NCBI GenBank assembly: GCA_002359895.1
Contig: DEOB01000009.1
Location: 1-64,000 of the forward strand
Direction of reading: 5' to 3'
DNA length: 64,000 nucleotides
Origin: Stenotrophomonas sp. UBA2629
Lineage (GTDB): Bacteria; Pseudomonadota; Gammaproteobacteria; Xanthomonadales; Xanthomonadaceae
The first letter of the stretch is position 1, and every line of letters begins with the position of its first letter. The position numbers and the translations under genes were made by a program. Shown in pieces: positions 8,978 through 20,536 of the stretch. The notes below the pieces were generated by a model, which was given only the letters and a program-made list of their open reading frames with translations, searched no databases and had not been told where the DNA came from.

Positions 8978-9248
8978 CCCTCACCCCAACCCCTCTCCCA
9001 CAGGTGGGAGAGGGGCTAACGCACTACGAGCCGACGCAATACGAGCCCCTCTCCCGCTTGCGGGAGAGGGCTAATGCACTACGAACTGATGCAATACGAG
9101 CCCCTCTCCCGTGTGCGGGAGAGGGCTAATGCACTACGAACTGATGCAATACGAGCCCCTCTCCCGCATGCGGGAGAGGGCTAACGCGCTACGAGCCGAC
9201 GCAATACGAGCCCCTCTCCCGCGTGCGGGAGAGGGGTTGGGGTGAGGG
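8978..9248. repeat. 55-bp-period palindrome array with inverted ends
   Basis: Five hairpins of the form CCCTCTCCCGC-N2-GCGGGAGAGGG. The shared phrase GCAATACGAGCCCC starts at 9036, 9091, 9146 and 9201, so the period is exactly 55 bases. The whole array is bounded by perfect 22-base inverted arms, 8978-8999 and 9227-9248. The spacers between hairpins are nearly identical variants of one sequence. It is a REP/BIME-like array and fills much of the 800-base gap between the pyrE operon and kdpF. Confidence 0.85.
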
Positions 9249-9408
9249 CTGGCCTTTGGTCGGAAGCCACCCAAGTGCCTGGCTGACTGAACCCTAAGCC
9301 GTTCGGCTGCAACCTCAAACGATGCGCCCTCATGCCGGGTCTTCCGGCGCCATGCGCCATGCGTAAGGCACACCGCAACACCGCCATTGGCTGCACCTTC
9401 TCCACGCG

Positions 9409-9440
9409 TTGACTCAATTTTTTATGGCGTTTTTACGCCA
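9409..9440 (+). promoter_or_regulatory. kdp promoter and candidate KdpE operator
   Basis: The T-rich 17-mer TTTATGGCGTTTTTACG (9421-9437) matches, in register, 12 of 17 positions of the E. coli KdpE site as I recall it (TTTAT...TTTTTAC). It overlaps a hairpin, TGGCGT-TTTT-ACGCCA (9425-9440). A -35-like TTGACT lies at 9409-9414, with a weak -10 at about 9432. It is 155 bases upstream of kdpF. Operator identity is inferred from the match. Confidence 0.5.
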
Positions 9441-9594
9441 ATGCCCGGCCCGAGGCGTCGAACGTTTACGCCCTTCGGGAGGACGATGCCAACCCTGATC
9501 GGGGCGTTCCGGCATGTGCGCATGTCGACGCCCCGCCCGTCCATCAACGTGATGTTCCCGCGCTGCCGGGGCACGTTCTGATACCGAGGTTTGC

Positions 9595-9687
9595 ATGCCT
9601 GGCTGGCTTTCCCTGTTGTGCGGCGTCGTGGTGCTGATTGCCGCGGCCTATCTGCTGTACGCGGTTCTGCGTCCCGAGTCTTTCTGA
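9595..9687 (+). CDS. kdpF: KdpF, small subunit of Kdp potassium pump
   Basis: A 30-residue single-span membrane peptide: MPGWLSLLCGVVVLIAAAYL, then a short tail YAVLRPESF. It sits 10 bases before kdpA, where kdpF always lies, with a Shine-Dalgarno GAGG about 8 bases upstream. KdpF stabilises the KdpABC complex in the inner membrane. Identified by position, size and hydrophobic pattern; small genes like this are easily missed. Confidence 0.9.
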   Translation: MPGWLSLLCGVVVLIAAAYLLYAVLRPESF

Positions 9688-9697
9688 GGAGCGTGCC

Positions 9698-11412
9698 GTG
9701 ACCGAAACCTTTGTCATCCTGTTGGCCGGCATTGCGCTGGCCTGGCCGTTAGGCCTGTATCTGGCGCGCGTGATGCGCGGTACGCCGATGCGTATCGACG
9801 TGCTGTTCCATTGGATCGAAAAACCGCTGTACCGCGTGCTGGGGGTGGACCCGAAGCATTCGATGTCCTGGCGCGGTTATGTGCTCGCCTTTGTGCTCAG
9901 CAACCTGGTGTTGGCGGTGCTGACCCAGGCGGTGTTCATGACCCAGGCATGGCTGCCGCTCAACCCGGACAACATCCCCAACCTGCGCTGGGACACCGCG
10001 CTGCATACGATGGTGTCGTTTCTGACCAACACCAACCAGCAGCACTACAGCGGCCAGGCGCAGTTGTCGTATCTGTCGCAGATGACCGGCATCACCGGCC
10101 TGCAGGTGATCACGCCGATGATGGGCTTGGCGCTGGCCGTAGCCACGCTGCGTGCGTTGTTCGCCAAGGCGCCCACCGAGGTCCCGCAGACCACTACGCC
10201 GGTGCGGGTCGGCGTCGGTAATTACTACGCCGACGTGGTGCGGTTGTGTCTGCGTTTTCTGCTGCCGCTGTGCCTGCTGTGGACGTTGCTGCTGACCTGG
10301 CAGGGCGTGCCTTCGACGCTTGCAGCCGGCCCGCAGGCCACGCCGATCGACGCCAGTGCCGGCATGGCCACGCAGAAAATTCCACTGGGCCCGGTGGCGG
10401 CGATGGTGGCGGCCAAGCAGCTCGGTGCCAATGGCGGCGGTTGGTATGGCCCCAACAGCAGCGTGCCGCTGGAGAATCCAACGCCGCTGTCCAACGCGCT
10501 GGAATTGATCGGCATTGTGCTGATCCCGGTCGCCATCATTTTCATGATCGGCAGTTTTACCGGGCGGCGTAGATTCGGTGCGTTGGTGTTCGGTTGCATG
10601 CTTGGCATGTCGTTGCTGTCCACCTTCGCCAGCCTGTGGTCCGAAGGCCACAGCGCCACGGCCGCCAGCGCGCTGCTGATGGAAGGCAAGGAAACCCGCT
10701 TCGGTGCCGATGGCACCGCGCTGTGGGCCACGCTCACCACGCAGGTGCAGAACGGCTCGGTCAACGGCATGCAAGATTCCATGAGCCCGCTGACCGGCAT
10801 GGTGTCGCTGGTGAACATGCTGGTGGGCGCGATATGGGGCGGCATCGGCTGCGGCCTGCAGCAGTTCATCGTCTACGTGTTGATGGCGGTGTTCCTGGCC
10901 GGGTTGATGACCGGGCGCACGCCCGAGTTGTTTGGCCGCAAGCTGGAAACCCCGCAAGTGCGCCTGCTGGCGGTATTGATTCTGCTGCAGCCCATCACCC
11001 TGCTCGGCCTCACTGCATTGACCCTGTCCATGCCCGCGCTGGCCGGCACCTCCAATCCCGGCTTTCATGGCATCAGCCAGGTGTTTTACGAGTTCGTCTC
11101 GGCCTATGCCAACAACGGCTCGGGCTTTGAAGGGCTGGCCGACAACACCGTGTGGTGGAACCTGAGCTGCGCGTTGGTGTTGGTGTTGGGGCGCTTCCCG
11201 ATCCTGATCATCCCGCTGGTCATCGCCGCACAACTGGCGTCAAAACGGCAGGCACCGCAGAGCGCGGGCAGCCTGCAGATCGAAACCCCGACCTTCGCGC
11301 TGACGCTGGTCTGTGTGGTCGTCGTGCTCACCGTGCTGCAGTTCATGCCGGCCTTGGTGCTCGGCCCGGTGGCCGACCACCTGAGCCTGCCGCTGCAGGG
11401 AACCCTCTCGCC

Positions 11413-11416
<4 letters not shown>
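9698..11416 (+). CDS. kdpA: Potassium-transporting ATPase subunit A
   Basis: Potassium-selective, channel-like subunit of the KdpFABC pump; 572 residues, about ten membrane spans. It starts at GTG 9698 (VTETFVILLAGIAL), 7 bases after a GAGGAG Shine-Dalgarno; reading upstream would overlap kdpF. Family motifs include SFLTNTNQQHYSGQ (selectivity region 1), GANGGGWYGPNSSVPLENPTP and YANNGSGFEGL. The stop overlaps the kdpB start (ATGA, 11413-11416). Confidence 0.97.
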
Positions 11417-13517
<2,101 letters not shown>

Positions 13518-13521
<4 letters not shown>

Positions 13522-14129
13522 ACCGCTCAATGACACCTTCCACATCCCGTGTACGCAATCCGTTGTGGCGCCCCGCCATCGGCCTGTCGCTGTTTGGCCT
13601 GCTCGGCACCGGCTTGCTCTACGCGCTGGCCGCCACCGGCGTGGCCGGCACGCTGTTCCCCGCACAGGCCGACGGCAGCCTGGTGCGCGATGCCGATGGC
13701 ACGGTGCGCGCTTCACTGCGGGTGGCGCAGCCGTTCAGCGGTGACGGCTACTTCCAGACGCGGCCGTCCGCGGCCGGTTACGACCCCATGGCCGCCGCCG
13801 GCAGCAACCTGGCGCGCAGCAATCCGGCGTTGATCACGCGCGTGGCCGAGGCCACCACTGAAGTCGCCGCACGCGAACAGATCGCCGCATCGCAGGTGCC
13901 TGGCGAGCTGGTCACACAATCAGCCAGTGGCTTGGACCCGGAGCTTTCCCCTGCCGCCGTGCAGGTGCTGGTTGCACGTGTGGCGCGGGCACGCGGTTGG
14001 CCGCAGGCGCGGGTGCAGGCACTGGTGGATGCGCATGTGCAGGGCCGCCAATGGGGCGTGTTCGGGCAGCCGCGCGTGAACGTGATTGCCCTCAACCGTG
14101 CGCTTGATGAGGCCACCCATGCGCCGTGA
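13518..14129 (+). CDS. kdpC: Potassium-transporting ATPase subunit C
   Basis: 203 residues with one N-terminal membrane segment (IGLSLFGLLGTGLLYALAATG) and a periplasmic domain. Family motifs: YFQTRPSAAGYDPMAAAGSNLARSNP split across residues 75-105, SASGLDPELSPAAVQ, and VNVIALNRALD at the C terminus. KdpC assists KdpB in pump assembly and ATP affinity. Starts inside the kdpB stop (ATGA). A 36-base gap follows before kdpD. Confidence 0.96.
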
Positions 14130-14165
14130 TGCGCCCGCCACCGGCAACAGCGCACAATCGCGGCC

Positions 14166-16826
14166 ATGAACGATTCCCGCAGCCGCCAGGCCGATGCGTT
14201 GGTGGAAGGTCTGCAACGCGATGCCGGCGGCAAGCTGACGGTGTTTCTCGGCGCCGCGCCCGGCGTGGGCAAGACCTTCAGCATGCTCACCCGTGCGCAG
14301 GAACAACTGCGGCGTGGCGTGGACGTGGCCGTAGGCCTGGTGGAAACGCATGGCCGCAGCGACACCGCCGCGCTGCTGGAAGGCCTGCCCATTCTCGCCC
14401 TGCGTGAGGTGGAGTACCGCGGCCATCGCCTGCAGGAAATGGACCTGGATGCGGTGCTTGCGCGGCATCCGGCGCTGGTGCTGGTGGACGAACTGGCCCA
14501 CCGCAACGCACCAGGCAGCCGCCACGAGCGGCGCTGGCAGGACGTGATGGAGCTGCTCGACGCCGGCATCGACGTCTGGACCACCATCAACATCCAGCAT
14601 CTGGAAAGCCTCAATGATGTGGTGATGCGCATCACCGGCGTGCGCGTGAGTGAAACCGTGCCCGATGTGGTGTTCGACCGCCTGCACGACATCGTGCTGG
14701 TTGACCTGCCGCCGCGCGAGCTTATCGAGCGGCTGCAACAGGGCAAGGTCTATGTGCCCGAACAGGCGGCACAGGCGCTGGAGGCATTCTTTTCACCGGC
14801 CAACCTCACCGCGCTGCGCGAGTTGGCCATGCAGGAAGCGGCCGACCGCGTGGACAGCAGCCTGCGCGAAACCCGTGCCGCGCGTGGCGAGGGCAATCTG
14901 CCGCTGAAACGGCGCGTACTGGTGGCCATTGATGGCAGCGGCCAGAGCGAATACCTGGTGCGGGTGGCGCGGCGCATCGCCGAGCGACGCGATGCACCGT
15001 GGACCGTAGTGACCGTGCAGTACCGTCGCCACGACGCTGCCACACGGCGCGAAATAGACGCCGCGTTCGCGCTGGCGCGCCGCTTGGGCGGTGAAGCCGA
15101 ATTGCTGCACGGCCCTGGCGTGGCCGATGTGTTGCTCGACCATGCCGCGCACAATGCCGTGTCCACCTTGGTGCTGGGCCGCACCCGCGAGCGGCCCTTC
15201 GCGCGCATGCTCAACCAGACGCTGACACAGCAGTTGATCCAACGCGGCGCGCATTACGAAATCACCATCATCAGCACGCCGCAGGCACGCGCGAAGGCAC
15301 GCCGAATGGGGCTGTCGGGCGATCCCGAAAACGCAGGCAAGGATGCCGCATTGGCGGTGCTGGCGACCGCCATCGCCTGTCTTGCCGCGTGGCTGGGTGA
15401 GCAATGGATTGGCCTGAGCGACTTGGCGATGGTTTTCATCGTCGCGGTGGTGCTGGTAGCGGCACGTACACGCATGAGCGCGGCGGTAATGGCCGCCACC
15501 TTGTGTTTTCTGGCGTACAACTTTTTCTTCATCGCGCCACGTTTCACTTTCGCCATTGGCGCGCGCCAGGGCGTGATCACCGTGTTTCTGTTCCTTGCGG
15601 CGGCACTGGTCGCCGGTCGCCTGGCCTCGCGCCTGCGCATGCAGGTGGTGGCACTGCGTGCCGCCAACCGCCATGCCAACCTGCGCCAGTCGCTGGCACG
15701 GCAGCTGACCGCCGCCGTCGATAACGCGCAGGTGGCACACGCCGGCCGCGCGGCCTTGGAGCAGGCGCTGGACGTACCGGCGTGGGTGCGGTTGGCGCAT
15801 GACACCAGCACCAGCGGCAGCGCCGCGCCCGGCGATACCGATCTGGCCGCTGCCGACTGGGCGCTGCGCCACGGCCAACCCGCCGGCCGCTTCACCGACA
15901 CGCTGGCCGGCGCCGGTTGGTGGTTCTTACCGCTGCTGGATGGCGAAGGCCGCGCCATTGGCGTGGCCGGCCTGAAGTTCCCGCATCCGCATCCACGGCT
16001 GACGCCGGAACAACGGCAGCTGGCCGAAGCCATGGCCGACGATATCGCCCAAGCCGCGTTACGCACCCGATTGGTCGCCGAATTGGAGACCGCACACCTG
16101 CACAACGAAACCGAACGCCTGCGCTCTGCCCTGTTGTCATCGGTATCGCACGACCTGCGCTCGCCATTGGCAGCGATGATCGGCTCGGCCGACAGCCTGT
16201 CCGGCTATGCCGATGCGATGAGCGCCAATGACCGCCGCGCCCTGCTCGACACCATCGTGGTTGAAGGTGAGCGTTTGGACCGCTACATCCAGAACCTGCT
16301 GGACATGACCCGGCTCGGCCACGACGGCCTCAAACTCAGCCGCGACTGGATAGGCGTGGATGAGCTGATCGGCTCAGCCGCGCGGCGCCTGCAGCGCTAC
16401 CAGCCCGAGGTTCAACTGCGGCTGGACATTCCGCATGGCCAAGCCCCCATCTGGGTGCACCCGGCCCTGGTGGAACAGGCGGTGTTCAACGTGATGGAGA
16501 ACGCCGCGAAGTTTTCACCACCGGCTGTACCTGTGCAGGTGCGAGCCCGCCAGCACGGTGGCGAGTTGTGCATCGAGGTCATCGACGAAGGCCCAGGCAT
16601 TCCCGATGACGAACGTGCACGCATCTTCGACATGTTTTACAGCGTTGAGCGCGGCGATCGCGGCAGGCAGGGCACCGGCCTGGGCCTGACCATCTGCCAA
16701 GGCATGGTCGGTGCGCACGGCGGTCATGTTGAAGCACTGCCGGGCCCCAACGGACGCGGTACGCTGGTGCGCATGACCCTGCCCCTGCTCCAGCCCCACC
16801 CGGAAACCCCACAAGGCGATGACTGA
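14166..16826 (+). CDS. kdpD: KdpD potassium/osmotic sensor histidine kinase
   Basis: 886 residues with the full KdpD arrangement. The N-terminal KdpD domain has a Walker A (GAAPGVGKT, about residue 35) and DELAHRNAPGSRH. A Usp-like domain covers about 245-365, and four membrane segments (DUF4118) about 395-490. A GAF-like region follows, then HisKA with SSVSHDLRSPLAAM (phospho-accepting His about 662) and HATPase boxes NVMENAAKFSPP, DEGPGIP and GTGLGLTICQGM. It senses K+ limitation and phosphorylates KdpE. The end overlaps kdpE by 8 bases. Confidence 0.96.
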   Translation: MNDSRSRQADALVEGLQRDAGGKLTVFLGAAPGVGKTFSMLTRAQEQLRRGVDVAVGLVETHGRSDTAALLEGLPILALREVEYRGHRLQEMDLDAVLARHPALVLVDELAHRNAPGSRHERRWQDVMELLDAGIDVWTTINIQHLESLNDVVMRITGVRVSETVPDVVFDRLHDIVLVDLPPRELIERLQQGKVYVPEQAAQALEAFFSPANLTALRELAMQEAADRVDSSLRETRAARGEGNLPLKRRVLVAIDGSGQSEYLVRVARRIAERRDAPWTVVTVQYRRHDAATRREIDAAFALARRLGGEAELLHGPGVADVLLDHAAHNAVSTLVLGRTRERPFARMLNQTLTQQLIQRGAHYEITIISTPQARAKARRMGLSGDPENAGKDAALAVLATAIACLAAWLGEQWIGLSDLAMVFIVAVVLVAARTRMSAAVMAATLCFLAYNFFFIAPRFTFAIGARQGVITVFLFLAAALVAGRLASRLRMQVVALRAANRHANLRQSLARQLTAAVDNAQVAHAGRAALEQALDVPAWVRLAHDTSTSGSAAPGDTDLAAADWALRHGQPAGRFTDTLAGAGWWFLPLLDGEGRAIGVAGLKFPHPHPRLTPEQRQLAEAMADDIAQAALRTRLVAELETAHLHNETERLRSALLSSVSHDLRSPLAAMIGSADSLSGYADAMSANDRRALLDTIVVEGERLDRYIQNLLDMTRLGHDGLKLSRDWIGVDELIGSAARRLQRYQPEVQLRLDIPHGQAPIWVHPALVEQAVFNVMENAAKFSPPAVPVQVRARQHGGELCIEVIDEGPGIPDDERARIFDMFYSVERGDRGRQGTGLGLTICQGMVGAHGGHVEALPGPNGRGTLVRMTLPLLQPHPETPQGDD

Positions 16827-17526
16827 CGCACCGGCCATTCCCCCCGCACGCGTGCTGGTGATCGATGATGAAGTGCAGATCCGCCGCTTCCTCGACATTT
16901 CGCTGCGCGCGCAGGGCTATACCGTCAGCCAAGCGGCCAGCGGCGCCGAGGGCCTGCAACGCCTGACCGAAGAAGGTGCGGACGTGGTGATTCTGGACAT
17001 CGGCCTGCCCGACATCGAAGGCCATGAGGTGCTGGCCGAGCTGCGGCAATGGAGCCAGGTGCCGGTGATCATGCTCAGCGTGCGCGCCGGTGAAGCGGAG
17101 AAAGTGCGTGCGCTGGACAACGGCGCCAATGACTATGTGACCAAGCCCTTTGGCACGCAGGAATTGATGGCGCGCGTGCGGGCGCTGCTGCGCAGCCGCA
17201 GTACCGACAGCGAGGGCCAGGTGCCGGTGTTCGACGATGGACGCCTGCATATCGACCTGGCCCGGCGCGAGGTTCGCCTGGAAGGCGCATCGGTGGCCCT
17301 GACCCGCAAGGAATACGCACTGCTGGCGCTGCTGTTGCGCAATGCCGGGCGGGTGGTCACCCAGCCGCAGATTCTGCAGGAAATCTGGGGGCCAACGCAT
17401 CGGCACGACACGCATTACCTGCGCATTCTGGTGGGCCGGCTGCGGCACAAGCTGGGTGACTCGGCTTTGGATTCGCGTTATCTGTTCACCGAGCCGGGGG
17501 TCGGGCTGCGCTTTGGCGGCAGCTGA
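16819..17526 (+). CDS. kdpE: KdpE response regulator
   Basis: OmpR-family response regulator, 235 residues. The receiver domain has the acidic pair (IDDE), phospho-acceptor Asp in VVILDIGLPD (about residue 59) and Lys in VTKPFG. The C-terminal winged helix is intact (LTRKEYALLALLLRNAGRVVT ... HYLRILVGRLRHKLG, split). It activates kdpFABC from a T-rich operator; a candidate lies at 9421-9437. Starts within the last codons of kdpD. Confidence 0.96.
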   Translation: MTDAPAIPPARVLVIDDEVQIRRFLDISLRAQGYTVSQAASGAEGLQRLTEEGADVVILDIGLPDIEGHEVLAELRQWSQVPVIMLSVRAGEAEKVRALDNGANDYVTKPFGTQELMARVRALLRSRSTDSEGQVPVFDDGRLHIDLARREVRLEGASVALTRKEYALLALLLRNAGRVVTQPQILQEIWGPTHRHDTHYLRILVGRLRHKLGDSALDSRYLFTEPGVGLRFGGS

Positions 17527-17647
17527 CGTTGCCGGCTGCATACATGTGGCTGCCCACACGTGGATGAGTCACCAGATTGCGATTGCCTGCGTCACCGCAC
17601 AACGTTTGATGGCAGCCATGCGGCGCTATCCGCGTCGCTGAAAGAAA

Positions 17648-17676
17648 AGGCCGCCCGCGCAACGCACGGACGGCCT
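17648..17676. terminator. Bidirectional terminator between kdpE and algC
   Basis: AAGGCCGCCCG pairs with CGGACGGCCTT (one mismatch) around an 8-base loop. It is flanked by A and T/C-rich bases on both sides, between two convergent genes. Confidence 0.6.
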
Positions 17677-17702
17677 TCTGCATTCAACAAATCACTTGGC
17701 GA

Positions 17703-20048
17703 TCAGAACGTCAGTTCCGTCTCCGGCGGCAACACCTGACGCAGCTGATCGCGGAACACGTTCTTGATGCGCTCCAACGCCGCTTCATCGTTGGCCTCAA
17801 ACCGCAGCACCAGCACCGGCGTGGTATTGGAGGCACGCACCAGCCCCCAGCCATCGTTGAAGTCCACCCGCAATCCATCAATGGTGGAAATACGCGCGCC
17901 CGCAAACGGCGACTCCTCGGCCTGCGCGGCGGCCACAATCAGCGCCACCAACGCATGCTGGGTGCCCTCGGTCACCGCCACCTTCAACTCCGGTGTGGAG
18001 ACGGCATCAGGCAGTTCGTCCAACACTTCCGACGGTGTCTCGTCACGCTGCGCCAAAATTTCCAACAAGCGGGCGGCGGCATACAGACCATCGTCAAAGC
18101 CGTACCAACGCTCCTTGAAGAAGAAGTGGCCACTCATTTCACCGGCCAGCTCGGCATCGGTCTCGCGCATCTTCGCCTTCATCAGCGAATGCCCGGTCTT
18201 CCACATCATCGGGCTGCCGCCGTTGCGCAGAATGAAGTCGGACAATTTGCCGGTGCACTTGACGTCGTAGATCACCATCGCGCCCGGGTTGCGGGTGAGC
18301 ACGTCTGCGGCAAACAACATCAGCAGGCGGTCGGCATAGATGATCTTGCCTTCCTTGGTCACCACACCAAGGCGGTCGGCATCGCCGTCAAACGCCACGC
18401 CGATATCGGCATCAAAGCGCTTCACCGTCTGCACCAGATCCTGCAGGTTATGCGGTTCGCTGGGGTCGGGGTGATGGTTGGGGAAGCTGCCATCCACATC
18501 GCAGTACAACGGGATGACATCAGCACCAATGGCTTCCAGCAGCTGCTGCGCCACCGCGCCACCCACGCCATTGCCGGCATCGGCCACCACCTTGAGCGGA
18601 CGGTCCAGCTGCACATCATCGGCGATGCGCTGCACGTAATCGGCGATGACCTCGCGCTGCTGCAGATCGCCCAGGTTGTCGGCGTGCTGCAGACGGCCCT
18701 CCTGGATGCGCCGATACAGATCGGTGATGGCATCGCCGGACAGCGTTTCGCCACCGATGACAATCTTGAAGCCGTTGTAATCCGGCGGATTGTGGCTGCC
18801 GGTCACCGCCACGCAGCTGCCCGCACGCAGGTGATAGCTGGCGAAATACACCACCGGCGTCGGTGCCATGCCGATGTCGATCACATCGCAACCGGCGCGG
18901 CGCAGGCCTTCCACCAGGCCATCGACCAGTTCCGGGCCAGACAGACGACCGTCACGGCCCACCACCACATCACGCAGCCCCTGCGCCTGCATCTCGCTGC
19001 CGATGGCATGGCCGATGAGTGTGGCGACCGTGGCGTTCAACTCGGTACCGACCACACCGCGGATGTCGTAGGCACGGAAGATGCCTGCCACCACCGCCTC
19101 GGCGCCCGGCTCCAGGCGCGGTGTGTCGTCCCCGGCAGCGCGCGCGGAAGCCGCCACCGGCAACGGTTCCTGCTGCAGGGATTGCTGCAGGGTCAGGCCG
19201 GTGTCCTGCTCACCATCGTCCTTCCTGCGTAGGACCGTCAGTGTGCTCAGGCGCTTGCGGCCGAGCAGCAGCAACAATGCCGTAGCCGCCAGCAACACCG
19301 TCACCAGCGCGCCTGAAATCAGCCCCAGGCCGAGCGGCCCTGCGGCCACGTCCGGCAATTCGGCCACCACGCGCAGGCCGGTTTCGCCCACCGGGCGCGC
19401 CAGCACATCCGCGCCGCCACCCAGCTCACTGTTGCCCTTCTGCACGATCGTGAAGCCGCCTTGGCGCAGGCCAAGGAAAGCGCGCGATGGGGTATCAATC
19501 GCGTCGAATACGGTGGTCAGCCGGGTCATCGGCTGGCGGATATACACCACCGCTGCGTTGCCCTGCAGCTGCACCGGCGCGGCCAAGCTGAAGCGCGGGC
19601 CGCCGTTGTCACGCACCACGCGTGCGACCGGCTTGCCCTCGGCCAAGGCCAGTTCCAGCAGCGCCAGACGTGAATAACCAAAGGCTGCCGGGTCGGCATA
19701 GGCGGTTGCCAGCGTCGCATCCAACACCTGCGCGTCTTCCACGCCAGCCCACTTGTCGCGGACTGCCAACGCGGTGGCCGTGGCATCGCCGTTGGCCAGC
19801 GCCGTTTTAACCGGCTCCAGCGCCAATTGCCGGGTGAACTGAGCGGTCTGCGTGTCGACCGCGCTCTGCAGCTTGGTAACGGCCGTGTCACGGGCCTGCT
19901 CCAAAGCAACGCCCGTACCCGACTGCAGCCATTGGCTGACTGTGCTCCAGCCAAACCATGCCGCCAACAGCAACAGCATTACCGCCAACAACGGTGTTGA
20001 ACGACCCAGCGCGACGCGTGGGCGCCCGCTCTCATTCCCATGGCTCAT
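17703..20048 (-). CDS. algC: Membrane-anchored phosphomannomutase/phosphoglucomutase
   Basis: 781 residues in two parts. Residues about 320-780 form a complete AlgC-type alpha-D-phosphohexomutase: phosphoserine loop VAVTGSHNPPDYNG, metal loop FDGDADRLGV, sugar-binding EMSGHFFF and the C-terminal phosphate-binding RASNTTPVLVLRFE. It interconverts mannose- or glucose-1- and 6-phosphates for LPS and exopolysaccharide sugars. The N-terminal 280 residues add a membrane segment (about 18-38), a roughly 200-residue periplasmic stretch and a second membrane segment ending in GRKR. The coaBC-dut-algC order matches Pseudomonas. Symbol given by homology and synteny; the xanthan-gene xanA name belongs to a shorter enzyme. 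Confidence 0.9.
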   Translation of the reverse strand: MSHGNESGRPRVALGRSTPLLAVMLLLLAAWFGWSTVSQWLQSGTGVALEQARDTAVTKLQSAVDTQTAQFTRQLALEPVKTALANGDATATALAVRDKWAGVEDAQVLDATLATAYADPAAFGYSRLALLELALAEGKPVARVVRDNGGPRFSLAAPVQLQGNAAVVYIRQPMTRLTTVFDAIDTPSRAFLGLRQGGFTIVQKGNSELGGGADVLARPVGETGLRVVAELPDVAAGPLGLGLISGALVTVLLAATALLLLLGRKRLSTLTVLRRKDDGEQDTGLTLQQSLQQEPLPVAASARAAGDDTPRLEPGAEAVVAGIFRAYDIRGVVGTELNATVATLIGHAIGSEMQAQGLRDVVVGRDGRLSGPELVDGLVEGLRRAGCDVIDIGMAPTPVVYFASYHLRAGSCVAVTGSHNPPDYNGFKIVIGGETLSGDAITDLYRRIQEGRLQHADNLGDLQQREVIADYVQRIADDVQLDRPLKVVADAGNGVGGAVAQQLLEAIGADVIPLYCDVDGSFPNHHPDPSEPHNLQDLVQTVKRFDADIGVAFDGDADRLGVVTKEGKIIYADRLLMLFAADVLTRNPGAMVIYDVKCTGKLSDFILRNGGSPMMWKTGHSLMKAKMRETDAELAGEMSGHFFFKERWYGFDDGLYAAARLLEILAQRDETPSEVLDELPDAVSTPELKVAVTEGTQHALVALIVAAAQAEESPFAGARISTIDGLRVDFNDGWGLVRASNTTPVLVLRFEANDEAALERIKNVFRDQLRQVLPPETELTF

Positions 20049-20062
20049 TGCGATTTCCCCTG

Positions 20063-20536
20063 TCAGCGCACCCCGGTATGGCCGAATCCACCCGTTCCAC
20101 GGGCGCTGTCCACGAAAGTATCCACTACCTGCAGGCTCACACGTGCAATTGGCAGCACCACCAGTTGCGCGATGCGGTCACCCGGCTCGATGGTGAAGGC
20201 CTCGCGGCCACGGTTCCAGACGCTGATAAGCAGGGGCCCCTGGTAATCAGCGTCGATCAAACCTGTGCCATTTCCCAACACGATGCCGTGGCGATGCCCC
20301 AGCCCCGAGCGCGGCAATACCACCGCGCACAAACCGGGGTCGGCCACATGAATGGCGATACCGCTGGGCAGCAGGGCCGCATCGCCCGGTGCCAGCGTCA
20401 GCGGGGTCTCGATGGCCGCGCGCAGATCCATGCCGGCGCTGGCTTCGGTGGCGTAGGCCGGCAGCGGCCAGGTGTCGCCAAAACGGGGGTCCAGCAGCTT
20501 CACCTGCAGCGGCTGCAATGCGTTGTCCAAGCTCAT
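20063..20536 (-). CDS. dut: Deoxyuridine triphosphatase (dUTPase)
   Basis: Hydrolyses dUTP to dUMP and pyrophosphate, keeping uracil out of DNA and supplying dTMP synthesis. 157 residues with all five trimeric dUTPase motifs in order: AGMDLRA, PRSGLG, GTGLIDADYQG, GDRIAQLV and the C-terminal RGTGGFGHTG. Start overlaps the coaBC stop by 4 bases (20533-20536) and algC starts 14 bases downstream, so the three form an operon. Confidence 0.97.
   Translation of the reverse strand: MSLDNALQPLQVKLLDPRFGDTWPLPAYATEASAGMDLRAAIETPLTLAPGDAALLPSGIAIHVADPGLCAVVLPRSGLGHRHGIVLGNGTGLIDADYQGPLLISVWNRGREAFTIEPGDRIAQLVVLPIARVSLQVVDTFVDSARGTGGFGHTGVR

Noticed and set aside
8978..9248. CRISPR-like look: palindromic repeats with about 30-base spacers
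   Set aside because: The 'spacers' are near-identical, the repeats are within a single inverted structure, period is fixed at 55 and no cas genes are near. It is a REP-type array.
9749..11233. Long - strand frame of 494 codons opposite kdpA
   Set aside because: His/Gln/Arg-rich composition without domains, fully covered by kdpA on the other strand.
17955..19232. Long + strand frame of 425 codons opposite algC
   Set aside because: Composition mirrors the antisense of a real gene; no motif, no ribosome site, and algC explains the sequence.
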